From an uncultured Commensalibacter sp. (lineage in GTDB: Bacteria > Pseudomonadota > Alphaproteobacteria > Acetobacterales > Acetobacteraceae), in NCBI GenBank assembly GCA_946699565.1, contig CAMPDW010000004.1:80234-144233 (forward strand): a stretch of 64,000 nt of DNA. Reading direction: 5' to 3'. A model generated the notes under the pieces. It did no database searches. It saw only the letters and a list, made by a program, of their open reading frames with translations, and had not been told where the DNA came from. A program made the position numbers and the translations under genes. Numbering within the stretch: position 1 is the first letter of the stretch; each line of letters begins with the position of its first letter. This document shows positions 52,667 through 62,420 of this stretch, in pieces.

Positions 52667-53613
52667 TGTTTACGACCAATTAATAATAATTTTGGATTAC
52701 GTTCAATTTCACGAGAAAATCCACGAAGTGAAGTTGATGCATCAGCAAGATTTTTAAGAATAACTTCTAGATTGTTTCGTGAAGGAGAACGAGGTGAGGT
52801 AAGTGTTTTTACATTATTTAAGACATCTGATGCCGAAGAGATTGCGTGATTAGAATTTTCTATTAATGTGTGAAGTTCTTGGCCTCGATTACGTAGTTGC
52901 ACATCTCCATCAACAAGTAATTTATTGAAATTTTTTAAAAGGCTGTCAATTTTTGTATTGATATGTCTAATTAAAATATTTGTACTATCTGATGTTTTTT
53001 TGACACTATCAATCAGGTCTGGAGTCTTTTTATTTAGTGTTTCTGCAAGTTGTCCTATTTTTTGAGCTGTATCATTTAAATTTTTAGAAAGCTGTTCCAG
53101 CTGTAAATTCATCAGTTCTGATTTGATTTTTTGAATGGTTGATGGACGTGATGGAATTTCGATATATTGTTTTGCAATATAAGGATGGAAATGGGGTTGA
53201 TTTTGGGTGTCAAAATCAAGGAAAATATTAGATGTTCCTGTTACAAAGCTTTCCGTACTGATTTCAGCACATAACCCATGTTCAATCATTTTATCCAATA
53301 ATTTTTTAAAGTTATTATAGCGATATCCTAATCGAATTTTTTTTGGATCAATATTAATAACAACAGGGATATAGGCTTTATGATTGTCCTGATTAAATTG
53401 TAAGTTAATAGAGTCTACGGTTCCAACTTGAACCCCCCTAAAGGTAACGGGTGCACCCACGGATAATCCTGAAATAGAACTTGGAAAAACAATAATTGCA
53501 TGTTCTTTTTTTGAAAAAAGATTAAAATTACTAAAAAAAATAACAGCGCAAAGAGCAAGAATAATCCCGCCTAATACAAAAGCTCCTATAGTGGTTTGTT
53601 TATTAATAGTCAT
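52663..53613 (-). CDS. mlaD: MlaD-family MCE protein
   Basis: Periplasmic lipid-binding subunit of an MCE (Mla-type) phospholipid transporter, 316 aa. One N-terminal membrane helix (about residues 8-28) is followed by the MCE domain with SSISGLSVGAPVTFRGVQVG near 44-63. A long alpha-helical tail (about 165-300) probably forms the channel hexamer extension. It overlaps mlaF at the start by 4 bp and the lipoprotein gene at the end by 4 bp. Confidence 0.87.
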   Translation of the reverse strand: MTINKQTTIGAFVLGGIILALCAVIFFSNFNLFSKKEHAIIVFPSSISGLSVGAPVTFRGVQVGTVDSINLQFNQDNHKAYIPVVINIDPKKIRLGYRYNNFKKLLDKMIEHGLCAEISTESFVTGTSNIFLDFDTQNQPHFHPYIAKQYIEIPSRPSTIQKIKSELMNLQLEQLSKNLNDTAQKIGQLAETLNKKTPDLIDSVKKTSDSTNILIRHINTKIDSLLKNFNKLLVDGDVQLRNRGQELHTLIENSNHAISSASDVLNNVKTLTSPRSPSRNNLEVILKNLADASTSLRGFSREIERNPKLLLIGRKQ

Positions 53614-54404
53614 TTTTGTTTTTCTTTCTCTTCAGCATTATCGTAACGTTGTCTATGCATGAAATCATAGACTAATTGACAAGGTGGATGATCGTGCATT
53701 TCTCTTGGTGAACCATGGGCAAGTGGTGTCTTTGATTCTGCATCCAAGAATATGCCATCATCAGCAATGGTAAATAAACTTGATAACTCGTGGCTGACAA
53801 TAATGATGGTTGTACCTAAACCATTACGGAGGGTAAGAATTAAATCATCAAGACGTTTAGAAGTAATTGGATCAAGACCCGCCGAGGGTTCATCAAAAAA
53901 TAATATTTCGGGATCTAAAGCAAGTGCTCTGGCTAATCCGCATCGTTTTCTCATGCCTCCGCTTAATTCAGAAGGATAAAGATTGATGGCATATTCCATA
54001 CCAACGAGACCTAATTTAAGCTCTACTAGGCGATGAATCATTTCGGAAGAAAGTTGAGTAAATAATTGAAGGGGCAGAGCTACATTTTCACCAACGGTCA
54101 TAGAACTCCATAATGCGGCATTTTGAAATAAAATACCAAAATTACGAGCAATTTTAATACGCCTTTTTCTTGAAGACTGCCAATAATTTTCATCTTTTAC
54201 AAAATAATCTCCTGCAATGGGTTCTAAAAGACCGATCATGGATTTTAAAAGTGTACTCTTGCCACAACCGCTTCCACCCATTAGGGCAAAAATACTACCA
54301 CGCTTAACATTAAAATTAATGTCTTTTTGAATAATTTTCGAGTCATATCCAATTGTTAAATTTTTAACAGATAAAAGAGATTGATCAGACAGTTGATTAT
54401 CCAT
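53610..54404 (-). CDS. mlaF: MlaF-family ABC transporter ATPase
   Basis: ATPase of the MCE phospholipid transporter, 264 aa. Walker A is GGSGCGKST at residues 43-51, Q-loop FQNAALWSSMTV near 93-104, signature LSGGMRKRCGLARALA near 145-160 and Walker B ILFFDEPSAGLD near 165-176. The GGMRKR form of the signature is characteristic of MlaF/TtgA-type ATPases. Only 2 bp separate it from the permease gene. Confidence 0.9.
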   Translation of the reverse strand: MDNQLSDQSLLSVKNLTIGYDSKIIQKDINFNVKRGSIFALMGGSGCGKSTLLKSMIGLLEPIAGDYFVKDENYWQSSRKRRIKIARNFGILFQNAALWSSMTVGENVALPLQLFTQLSSEMIHRLVELKLGLVGMEYAINLYPSELSGGMRKRCGLARALALDPEILFFDEPSAGLDPITSKRLDDLILTLRNGLGTTIIIVSHELSSLFTIADDGIFLDAESKTPLAHGSPREMHDHPPCQLVYDFMHRQRYDNAEEKEKQK

Positions 54405-54406
54405 GA

Positions 54407-55546
54407 TTATATTCCAATCATATCTGCAATAACTGCAAAGATTGCATCAATAGCAATCACACCAACAATACCGGTAACCACAGCACGTGTTGCCGCCAAA
54501 CCAACATCAACCGCACTACGTCCAGATTTTAAACCGATATAACAACTACTGACACCAATAAATATGGCAAAAGCAACAGTTTTTACGCTTCCAAAGACAA
54601 ATTGATTAAAAGCGACGGCATTAAAGCTTTGTTGTAAAAAACCAATGATTGAAACTTTGAGCATAAAGATGGAAACAATTAAACCACCCAAAATGCCCAT
54701 GAAACAACCATATAAATATAAAAGAGGCATGGTAATCACGAGTGATAACATTGAGGGAAGAATAAGGTAATCCATGATGGAAACCCCTAAAACTTTTAAT
54801 GCATCAATTTCCTCGTTACTTTGCATTGTTGAGATGCGTGCCGCATAAGCTCCGCCCGTACGACCAGAAATAACAATAGCACTCATTACAGCAGCCATTT
54901 CTCTTACCGTGGCAATGCTTACAAGATTGGCAACATAGGCATCCGCAGCAAACCTACGTAATTGAACCGCACCAACGAATCCAAGAATGGCACCGACAAG
55001 AAAGTTAACAATACTGATAATTAAAAGTGCTGAAGGACCTGCATTTTGTATATCTGTAATTAAATCAACTATTCGCATATATGAGCGACCTGCAAAGGAT
55101 TTAAACACACCAATAGCAACTTCTTTGAGCATTTGAATCGTAATGCCAAGGTTTGTTAATCCTTTGATTGTCCACCCGCCAATCGTATAGAATGGACGAA
55201 AAGGTGCTAACTGTTTTTTCGGAGCTTCTTCTTTACTTTCATGTAAGAGTGAGAGGAGTTCTTGGGCTGATTTAGGTAAATTATCATCAGAAACTTTTAA
55301 ATGATAATGGGTTGCCTGACATTTGATATCCCAAAGAAATATGATTAGGCCACTATCCCAATTTTTTAAGTTTTTTGTATCAAAATAAAGTGTTTGATTA
55401 GCAGGTATTTTTTTTAAATGATCACACGAAAAACTGGGAATATTATTGTTTTTGGCTAACCATTGTCCATATAAAGAAATGATATAATGATTTTCAAACT
55501 TCTCTAGTTTCCATTGAGGCTGTTGATCTGATTGTATATCGTTCAT
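54407..55546 (-). CDS. mlaE: MlaE-family permease with N-terminal STAS-like domain
   Basis: Inner-membrane permease of the MCE transporter, 379 aa. The first 110 residues look like a STAS/MlaB-type domain (WKLEKFENHYIISLYGQW at the start), so the MlaB function is fused. The MlaE permease follows with GGAYAARISTMQSNEEIDALKVLG near 235-258 (shown in part as RISTMQSNEEIDALKVLG) and several helices. First gene of the mlaE-mlaF-mlaD-lipoprotein unit, which points away from truB. Confidence 0.88.
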   Translation of the reverse strand: MNDIQSDQQPQWKLEKFENHYIISLYGQWLAKNNNIPSFSCDHLKKIPANQTLYFDTKNLKNWDSGLIIFLWDIKCQATHYHLKVSDDNLPKSAQELLSLLHESKEEAPKKQLAPFRPFYTIGGWTIKGLTNLGITIQMLKEVAIGVFKSFAGRSYMRIVDLITDIQNAGPSALLIISIVNFLVGAILGFVGAVQLRRFAADAYVANLVSIATVREMAAVMSAIVISGRTGGAYAARISTMQSNEEIDALKVLGVSIMDYLILPSMLSLVITMPLLYLYGCFMGILGGLIVSIFMLKVSIIGFLQQSFNAVAFNQFVFGSVKTVAFAIFIGVSSCYIGLKSGRSAVDVGLAATRAVVTGIVGVIAIDAIFAVIADMIGI

Positions 55547-55764
55547 GCTTCATCTAAATTCAGAATAATTTTATAGTCATAATGTTATGCTATAAAGATA
55601 AATACGTAAAATTTTATATATTTATACCTATATGAATGTAATTTATTATAAGTTTGTTTTTTTGTATATAATATGGTTTTTTTGAAAAAAGTAACTATGT
55701 AAAGAAGATAATTATTGGTAATATAAAAGTTACTTTATAAATATTTAGGGCTTTTAATTGATTG

Positions 55765-56691
55765 ATGCAAAATAAACGCAAACAGAGACTCAATGGTTGG
55801 CTACTTATTGATAAGCCTTTGAATGTTACCTCTGCTTTCGTTGTAAATAAGATAAAACATACTTTTAATGCTAGTAAAGTTGGCCATAGCGGTACATTGG
55901 ATCCTTTGGCAACTGGGTTATTGCCGATTGCTTTTGGGCAAGCAACGAAAACGATATCTTATATTATAGACAAAAAAAAGATTTATAATTTTGAATTAAC
56001 TTTTGGGGAATCACGTTCAACCGATGATGCTGAGGGGGAAGTTCTGGAATGTTCAGAGGTTAGACCAAGTGATGAGCAAATTAATCAAGCTTTACAATCG
56101 TTTCAGGGGGAGATTCTTCAAATTCCTCCTATTTTTTCAGCGATAAAAATACAAGGTAAACGTTCGTATGATTTGGCACGTCAGGGTGAAAAACCTCAAT
56201 TAAAAGAACGACTAGCACGGATAGATTCTTTTCGAATGATAAAACGGATAGATAAAAATCGTGTAATATTTGAAGTTGTTTCTGGAAAAGGTGTTTATAT
56301 GCGCTCTTTAGCCAGAGATTTGGCGGTTGCCTGTAATACAGTGGGTTATATTTCTGTATTACGCCGCCTTCACGTTGGTCCATTTGATATTGCTGATGCT
56401 TTTTTACTGGACAAAATCGTTGAAAATGGCAAAAAAGGAATTGCTTCTTTAGATATGCTTCTTCCTATTCAAACTGTGCTGGACGACATCCCGGCTCTAG
56501 CTATGACAGAAGATGAGGCTAAATTTTTGAATTTCGGTCAATCTATTGATTTAACCGAAATTCAAGGTCGTTTTGAAATGAATATAGATTCCTTTGATGG
56601 GATTGTTCGTGCAATGAAAGAGGGGCAGTTAATAGGATTATGTCATTTAAATAGAAAAAGGCTGCGTCCTGTACGTATTTTTAATAATTAG
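55765..56691 (+). CDS. truB: tRNA pseudouridine(55) synthase TruB
   Basis: Modifies U55 in the T-loop of tRNAs. The catalytic Asp46 is in [15 protein letters not shown]. The start [14 protein letters not shown] (10-23), later [17 protein letters not shown] and [12 protein letters not shown] are family blocks. Length is 308 aa. TTG 55762 directly before ATG 55765 could also start the protein. Normally rbfA is directly upstream; here the mla unit lies between, so truB needs its own promoter within 55547-55764. Confidence 0.92.
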   Translation: MQNKRKQRLNGWLLIDKPLNVTSAFVVNKIKHTFNASKVGHSGTLDPLATGLLPIAFGQATKTISYIIDKKKIYNFELTFGESRSTDDAEGEVLECSEVRPSDEQINQALQSFQGEILQIPPIFSAIKIQGKRSYDLARQGEKPQLKERLARIDSFRMIKRIDKNRVIFEVVSGKGVYMRSLARDLAVACNTVGYISVLRRLHVGPFDIADAFLLDKIVENGKKGIASLDMLLPIQTVLDDIPALAMTEDEAKFLNFGQSIDLTEIQGRFEMNIDSFDGIVRAMKEGQLIGLCHLNRKRLRPVRIFNN

Positions 56692-56711
56692 AAATTAAGA
56701 AAGGATATACG

Positions 56712-56981
56712 ATGTCGATTACGCCAGACCGTCGCACTCAATTGATTAAAGAATATCAAGCGAAAGAAAATGATACGGGCTCTCCAGAAGTGCAGATCGC
56801 ATTATTAACAGAAAGAATTAATAATTTGACTGAACATATGAAAGAACATGCCAAGGATTTTCATTCTCGTCGTGGTTTATTAAAGTTGGTTGGGCAACGT
56901 CGTCGATTATTGGCTTATATCAATCGTGTTGATCAAAATCGTTATGAAAATTTGATTAAGCGTTTAGGTTTACGTCGTTAA
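56712..56981 (+). CDS. rpsO: 30S ribosomal protein S15
   Basis: 89 aa, the standard S15 length. The sequence shows [20 protein letters not shown] near residues 21-40, [20 protein letters not shown] near 46-65 (shown in parts here) and the LRR end. An AAGGAT ribosome binding site is well placed. 20 bp after truB and followed at once by a terminator. Confidence 0.97.
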   Translation: MSITPDRRTQLIKEYQAKENDTGSPEVQIALLTERINNLTEHMKEHAKDFHSRRGLLKLVGQRRRLLAYINRVDQNRYENLIKRLGLRR

Positions 56982-56988
56982 TAAAAAT

Positions 56989-57023
56989 AAAGACTGATTT
57001 ATTTTAAGTCAGTCTTTATTTTA
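56989..57023 (+). terminator. Rho-independent terminator after rpsO
   Basis: AAAGACTGA (56989-56997) pairs with TCAGTCTTT (57009-57017) across an 11-nt AT loop and is followed by ATTTTA. It starts 7 bp after the rpsO stop and may partly separate rpsO from pnp. Confidence 0.75.
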
Positions 57024-57083
57024 TAGTTAAAAATTAAGAATTATATTTATAAGTAAGAAAGTTTTTTTTAGTATCCAGCTTTA

Positions 57084-57149
57084 CAGCGTTTCAGGCCACA
57101 TGGTGTGAAAATAAATAAGTAAAAATACTCCATGCCGTCCGAAACGCTG
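57084..57149 (+). promoter_or_regulatory. Long hairpin in the pnp leader, possible RNase III/PNPase autoregulation site
   Basis: CAGCGTTTC (57084-57092) is repeated inverted as GAAACGCTG (57141-57149). Inner parts continue the pairing (CATGG at 57099-57103 with CCATG at 57130-57134), giving 20-nt arms with a few mismatches around a 26-nt AT-rich loop. No T-run follows, so it is not a simple terminator. It ends 71 bp before the pnp start. In E. coli the pnp leader has an RNase III-cut stem used for PNPase autocontrol; the same role here is inferred from position and shape. Confidence 0.55.
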
Positions 57150-57220
57150 ATATTTACAGCATCAAATGTAATGATGGTTAAAGAAAAATTTTCTTGCATA
57201 ATAACGTTATAGGATTAAAC

Positions 57221-59389
57221 ATGTTTAAATATTATCGTAAGGAAATTGAATGGGGGGGACGTTCTCTTATTCTTGAAACAGGTAAAATTGCCCGTCAGGC
57301 CGATGGTGCAGTAATGGCAACTTATGGTGGAACAACCGTTTTATGTACGGCTGTTGGAAACAAAAAAGCCAATCCAGATCAAAATTTTTTTCCATTAACC
57401 GTTTATTATCAGGAAAAAGCTTTTGCAGTTGGTAAAATACCAGGCGGATTTTTTAAACGTGAAGGACGTGCTTCTGAAATCGAAACCTTGATTTCTCGTC
57501 TTATTGATCGTCCTATTCGTCCTCTATTTCCTGATAATTTTTATAATGAAGTACAAGTTATTGCAACTGTTTTAAGTCATGATATGGAAAATGATCCTGC
57601 AATTGTTGCGATGATTGGTTGTTCAGCAGCATTAACTCTTTCCGGTATTCCTTTTCTAGGACCTATTGCTGGGTGTCGTGTAGGATATATTAATAATGAA
57701 TATATTCTAAATCCAATCTTAGCAGAAATGGATCAAACTAAACTTGATCTTGTTGTTGCAGGAACTTCTGAAGGTGTTTTGATGGTTGAATCTGAAGCGC
57801 AAGAATTAAGTGAAGAAGTCATGTTGGGAGCGGTTAATTTTGGTCATAAGGCATGTAGAATTGTTATTGACGCAATTATTGCGTTGGCAGAGCATGCCGC
57901 ACGTCAACCATGGGAATTAGCTGAACCTACTGCCGAAGAAAAGAAATTAAAGACCCGTATTGATAAAATTGGTCGCAAATTCTTGGTTGAAGCTTATAAG
58001 GAAAAAGAAAAACAGGCTCGGTATGCTTTATTAGATGCGGCCCGAACGAAGATTATTGATAAATTAGTTGAAGAAGAGTTCGATATTACGAAAGCCAATT
58101 CTATTATTGATAAGTTGGAAGCGGATATTGTTCGTAATTCTGTTTTAAAAACAGGGTTGCGGATTGACGGACGTGACCTGACAACCATTCGTCCAATTAT
58201 TAGTGAAGTTGGTGTTCTTCCTAGAACACATGGTTCTGCACTTTTTACAAGGGGTGAGACTCAGGCTTTGGTTATAACAACTCTTGGTACAACGCAAGAT
58301 GAACAAGTGGTTGATGCCCTTGAAGGCGAATATCGTTCAAACTTTATGTTACATTATAACTTCCCTCCTTATTCTGTAGGAGAATGTGGTCGGCTGGGTT
58401 CTCCTGGACGCCGTGAGATTGGTCATGGAAAACTGGCTTGGAGAGCGATTCATCCTTTGTTGCCAAGTAAGGAAAAATTTCCATATACCATGCGTGTTGT
58501 GTCTGAAATTACTGAAAGTAATGGTTCTTCTTCTATGGCTACGGTTTGTGGAACCTCTTTATCCCTGATGGATGCTGGTGTGCCTTTGGAACGTCCAGTA
58601 GCAGGAATTGCCATGGGATTGATTAAGGAGAAAAAAGGCGTTGCTGTTTTAAGTGATATATTAGGGGATGAAGATCATCTTGGAGATATGGACTTTAAAG
58701 TTGCTGGAACAGAAGTTGGTGTAACTGCGTTGCAGATGGATATTAAAATTACATCTATTACTCCAGCTATTATGAAACAAGCTTTGGAACAGGCACGTGA
58801 AGGGCGAATTTATATTTTAAGTGAAATGGCAAAAGCATTAACAGAAAGTCGTAATGATATTGCTGAAAATGCACCCCATGTTATTGTTATGGAAGTTCCC
58901 AAAGAAAAAATTAGGGATATAATTGGTACTGGTGGAAAAACAATTCGCGAAATTGTTGAATATGCTGGTTGTAAAATTGATATTGATGATAACGGTACAA
59001 TACAGATTGCTGTGACATCAAATGAACAGGCAGAAAAAGCAAAAGAACGTATTAATGCAATTATTGCGGAACCGGAAGTTGGACGTATTTATACTGGCAA
59101 GGTGGTAAAAATCACTGATTTTGGGGCTTTTGTTAATTTCATGGGTGCCCGTGACGGATTGGTACATATTTCTGAATTATCAGCAGGACGTGTAGGTCGT
59201 ACAAGTGATGTTGTTAAAATGGGTGATATGGTCAAGGTTAAAGTTGTTGGTTTTGATGATCGTGGAAAAATTAAGCTTTCCATGCGTGAAGTAGATCAGA
59301 AAACAGGGGAAGATATCAGTGAAACTGTAGGGGTAAAGAATAACGTATCGTCAAGGAATCGTGGTGACAATCAGTCCAAACGCTCATAG
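57221..59389 (+). CDS. pnp: Polyribonucleotide nucleotidyltransferase (PNPase)
   Basis: Phosphorolytic 3'-5' exoribonuclease of the degradosome, 722 aa. Two RNase PH domains (about 1-215 and 300-545; [16 protein letters not shown] and [20 protein letters not shown] in part) flank a helical linker. A KH domain ([14 protein letters not shown] near 567-580) and a C-terminal S1 domain ([20 protein letters not shown] near 630-649) follow. An upstream in-frame start at 57194 adds nine residues; ATG 57221 behind AGGA gives the normal N-terminus [13 protein letters not shown]. Confidence 0.95.
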   Translation: MFKYYRKEIEWGGRSLILETGKIARQADGAVMATYGGTTVLCTAVGNKKANPDQNFFPLTVYYQEKAFAVGKIPGGFFKREGRASEIETLISRLIDRPIRPLFPDNFYNEVQVIATVLSHDMENDPAIVAMIGCSAALTLSGIPFLGPIAGCRVGYINNEYILNPILAEMDQTKLDLVVAGTSEGVLMVESEAQELSEEVMLGAVNFGHKACRIVIDAIIALAEHAARQPWELAEPTAEEKKLKTRIDKIGRKFLVEAYKEKEKQARYALLDAARTKIIDKLVEEEFDITKANSIIDKLEADIVRNSVLKTGLRIDGRDLTTIRPIISEVGVLPRTHGSALFTRGETQALVITTLGTTQDEQVVDALEGEYRSNFMLHYNFPPYSVGECGRLGSPGRREIGHGKLAWRAIHPLLPSKEKFPYTMRVVSEITESNGSSSMATVCGTSLSLMDAGVPLERPVAGIAMGLIKEKKGVAVLSDILGDEDHLGDMDFKVAGTEVGVTALQMDIKITSITPAIMKQALEQAREGRIYILSEMAKALTESRNDIAENAPHVIVMEVPKEKIRDIIGTGGKTIREIVEYAGCKIDIDDNGTIQIAVTSNEQAEKAKERINAIIAEPEVGRIYTGKVVKITDFGAFVNFMGARDGLVHISELSAGRVGRTSDVVKMGDMVKVKVVGFDDRGKIKLSMREVDQKTGEDISETVGVKNNVSSRNRGDNQSKRS

Positions 59390-59402
59390 TTTTTTTATGT
59401 AT

Positions 59403-59439
59403 ATCAATTCTTATAAAAAAGAAGATTCTTGATTTTTTT
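59403..59439 (+). terminator. Probable terminator of pnp
   Basis: ATCAA (59403-59407) and TTCTT pair with AAGAA (59419-59423) and TTGAT (59429-59433), leaving a 5-nt bulge, and a T-run to 59439 follows. The stem is imperfect. Confidence 0.4.
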
Positions 59440-59521
59440 ATTCGAATAAATATAAGTGGGCTATTTAAAGTTTTATGATTTTAACTATATATAGTCTACT
59501 GCGTATAGAGCAGGAGTAATA

Positions 59522-60940
59522 ATGAAAGCAGTTAATTCAATTCGTATAGGAAATAAGGAAGTTCTTCCTTTGATTGAAGGGGGTAAAGGAATTTCCGTTT
59601 CTACAGGAGAATCTGCTGGTCATTGGTCTGCTGCGGGTGGAATAGGCACGATTTCGATTGTCAATGCTGATAGTTATGATAAAGATGGTCTTGTAATTCC
59701 ACAGATTTATCATGCTAAAACAAGACGTGAACGGCATGAGGAACTTATTAAATATGCAATTCAAGGCGGGATATCTCAGATAAAGATAGCTCGTGAAATT
59801 GCAGGTTTAAATGTTCCTCTTCATGTTAATATAATGTGGGAAATGGCTGCCAGCGAATTGATTGTCTCTGAAGTTCTGGAGCAATCCAAAGGTTTAATTA
59901 ACGGTATTACTTGTGGGGCTGGAATGCCTTATAGGTTATCAAAAATTGCAACCAAACATAATTTATATTATTATCCGATTATTTCTTCTGGTCGTGCTTT
60001 CAATGCGCTTTGGCGTCGTTCTTATAGAAAAACACCTGAATGGCTAGGGGGTGTTGTGTATGAAGATCCTTGGCGTGCAGGGGGGCATAATGGTTTATCA
60101 AATAGTGAAAACCCATTAGAACCACAAAATCCTTTTCCACGTGTTGTGGAACTAAGAAGGATCATGAGTCAATATGGATTGGATCATGTACCAATTATTA
60201 TGGCGGGAAGTGTTTGGTGGTTATCAGAATGGGAAGATTGGATTGATAATCCAGATTTAGGGTTAATTGCTTTCCAATTTGGAACACGTCCTTTATTAAC
60301 AAAGGAAAGCAAAATTCCCCAGGCATGGAAGGATCGTTTACGGACGTTGAAAAAAGGTGATGTATATTTGAACCGTTTTTCTCCTACTGGTTTTTATTCT
60401 TCTGCTGTTAAAAACAGTTTTCTCAAAGAATTAACAGAGCGTTCAAATCGACAGATCACTTTTTCAAAGGAAGCCGTTGAAAAGATGAATGTTCCCTTTG
60501 AATATGGCGTAAGAAAACGTTTGGTATATGTTACCCAAGAAAGTTATGAGAATATTAAAAAATGGGAAAGCGAGGGCTTTACACAACCTATGCTAACGCC
60601 TGATCAGACTTATATTTTTGTAACGCCAGAAAAAGCAAAAGAGATTCAGCAAGATCAGAATAATTGTATGGGTTGCTTATCAATGTGCCAGTTTTCAAAT
60701 TGGTCACAGGAAGGGCCAAATTACTCAATAAGTGATAAACCTGATCCACGTTCGTTTTGTATTCAAAAAACATTGCAAACAATTGTTCATGCTCGTGGAC
60801 CCAATGCAGCAGACATAGTTGATCATAATTTGATGTTCAGTGGAACAAGTGGCTGGCGTTTTGGAACTGATCCTTTTTATGATAATGGATTTACGCCAAC
60901 AGTTAAACAACTAGTCAATCGTATTTTAACAGGATATTAA
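59522..60940 (+). CDS. Nitronate monooxygenase / 2-nitropropane dioxygenase family protein with C-terminal Cys cluster
   Basis: 472-aa FMN-binding TIM-barrel protein of the NPD family. The start PLIEGGKGISVSTGESAG (near 17-34), ITCGAGMPYRLSKIA near 132-146 and IIMAGSVWW near 223-231 mark the flavin barrel. It is longer than typical NPD enzymes (about 320-380). The extra C-terminal part holds Cys382, Cys385, Cys389 and Cys413 (CMGCLSMCQFSNW then SFCIQKT), a spacing that could bind an Fe-S cluster. Substrate unknown; the enzyme may not act on nitronates. Monocistronic, with a strong hairpin behind it. Confidence 0.75.
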   Translation: MKAVNSIRIGNKEVLPLIEGGKGISVSTGESAGHWSAAGGIGTISIVNADSYDKDGLVIPQIYHAKTRRERHEELIKYAIQGGISQIKIAREIAGLNVPLHVNIMWEMAASELIVSEVLEQSKGLINGITCGAGMPYRLSKIATKHNLYYYPIISSGRAFNALWRRSYRKTPEWLGGVVYEDPWRAGGHNGLSNSENPLEPQNPFPRVVELRRIMSQYGLDHVPIIMAGSVWWLSEWEDWIDNPDLGLIAFQFGTRPLLTKESKIPQAWKDRLRTLKKGDVYLNRFSPTGFYSSAVKNSFLKELTERSNRQITFSKEAVEKMNVPFEYGVRKRLVYVTQESYENIKKWESEGFTQPMLTPDQTYIFVTPEKAKEIQQDQNNCMGCLSMCQFSNWSQEGPNYSISDKPDPRSFCIQKTLQTIVHARGPNAADIVDHNLMFSGTSGWRFGTDPFYDNGFTPTVKQLVNRILTGY

Positions 60941-60958
60941 TAATCTAGTATTTATAAG

Positions 60959-60998
60959 TTAGCTACTTTTATAATTGTGGAAAGTAGCTAATTTTTTT
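60959..60998. terminator. Strong terminator between the NPD-family gene and purD
   Basis: Perfect 11-bp stem TTAGCTACTTT (60959-60969) with AAAGTAGCTAA (60981-60991), followed by seven T. purD converges from the right and ends at 61066, so the hairpin could also serve the minus strand. Confidence 0.85.
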
Positions 60999-61065
60999 AT
61001 CAATCATTATTATATGATTTTAAGAATAATCTTTAATAAAGAAATATATTTAATATATTATTTTA

Positions 61066-62337
61066 CTATTTTAAAGCTTTATTTCCAATATCTGTACGCC
61101 AAATACCATCTTTCCAGTTAATTTTGTGAACGGCTTTATAGGCGATTGTTTGCGCTTGTTTAAGTGTTTTATTAAAAGCCGCAACGCATAAGACCCGACC
61201 TCCAGCTGCACAAAGTTCATGTTGAGCGTTATAGGTTGTTCCAGCATGAAAAACTTTTACATGGGGCAGGGATTCAGCTTGGTCAATATTTTGAATAACC
61301 CCACTAACTACGGGTGTTCCTGGATATCCTTTTGCAGCCATAACGATGCAAATTCCTGTTTGATCAGAAAATTTGATTTTTGATTTTTTTAGTTTTCCTT
61401 GACTAAGATTATAGAGGATATCCAACAAGTCTGATTCCAGTCGAGGGAGTAAGACTTCTGCTTCAGGATCTCCAAAACGAACATTATATTCAATTAGATA
61501 GGGTCCTTTATTTGTAATCATTAACCCTGCAAAAATGATGCCACGGAATGGAGTTCCCCGTTTTACCATTTCATGTAGCATTGGTCTGACTGTTATATCC
61601 AACGCTTTTTCTTGGGCTGCATGATCAAAAAAAGGTGGAGGTGATATTGCTCCCATTCCACCAGTATTAGGTCCTGTATCATTATCGCCAATACGTTTGT
61701 GATCTTGAGCTGCTCCAATTAAAACGGCATGTTTTCCGTCGCAAAAGGCAAATAAGGAAACCTCTTCTCCTGTCAGAAATTTCTCGATAACGATTTTATT
61801 GCCTGCTTCGCCAAAAAGGTTATTTTGTAGGATTATTTGGATCGCTTTTTCAGCTTCTTGAAAGGTATAGGCGATAATAACGCCTTTTCCTGCTGCTAAT
61901 CCATCTGCTTTGATGACAATTGGAAAAGATTGGGTTTTTAAATAAGCAATCGCTTGTTTACTGTTTGTAAATTCTTTCCATACTGCAGTGGGGATTTGAG
62001 CAACATCGCAGATCATTTTTGTGAAACTTTTACTTCCCTCCAGCTGGGCAGCTGCTTGACTGGGACCTGCACAAAGGATTCCAGCATGCTGACAAGCATC
62101 AGTTAACCCCTTAATCAAAGGTAATTCTGGGCCAGGAATAACAAGGTTTATATGATTATCTTGTGCAAATTTTACTAAATCGGTAATATTATCTACCTTA
62201 ATGTTTATATTATTACCATATTGTGCAGTACCTGGGTTTCCTGGTGCAATAAAAAGCTTTGTAAGATTGGGTGAGCGAGCAAGAGCCATGGCAAGGGCGT
62301 GTTCTCTTCCCCCAGAACCGACGAGTAAAACGCGCAT
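61066..62337 (-). CDS. purD: Phosphoribosylamine-glycine ligase PurD
   Basis: GAR synthetase of de novo purine synthesis, an ATP-grasp ligase of 423 aa. The start MRVLLVGSGGREHALA, PGNPGTAQYG near 32-41, the SKSFTKM loop near 104-110, IKADGLAAGKGVIIA near 142-156 and GGMGAISPPPF near 228-238 are family features; NVRFGDPEAEVLLPRL lies near 287-302. It diverges from xseA with 83 bp between the starts. Confidence 0.95.
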   Translation of the reverse strand: MRVLLVGSGGREHALAMALARSPNLTKLFIAPGNPGTAQYGNNINIKVDNITDLVKFAQDNHINLVIPGPELPLIKGLTDACQHAGILCAGPSQAAAQLEGSKSFTKMICDVAQIPTAVWKEFTNSKQAIAYLKTQSFPIVIKADGLAAGKGVIIAYTFQEAEKAIQIILQNNLFGEAGNKIVIEKFLTGEEVSLFAFCDGKHAVLIGAAQDHKRIGDNDTGPNTGGMGAISPPPFFDHAAQEKALDITVRPMLHEMVKRGTPFRGIIFAGLMITNKGPYLIEYNVRFGDPEAEVLLPRLESDLLDILYNLSQGKLKKSKIKFSDQTGICIVMAAKGYPGTPVVSGVIQNIDQAESLPHVKVFHAGTTYNAQHELCAAGGRVLCVAAFNKTLKQAQTIAYKAVHKINWKDGIWRTDIGNKALK

Positions 62338-62420
62338 AGAGATTTCCTTTACTGATGTTTCTTTTTTTGGGATAAGGCTGTATCATATTTATGTTTATAG
62401 ACGAGCAATTTTCGGATCGA

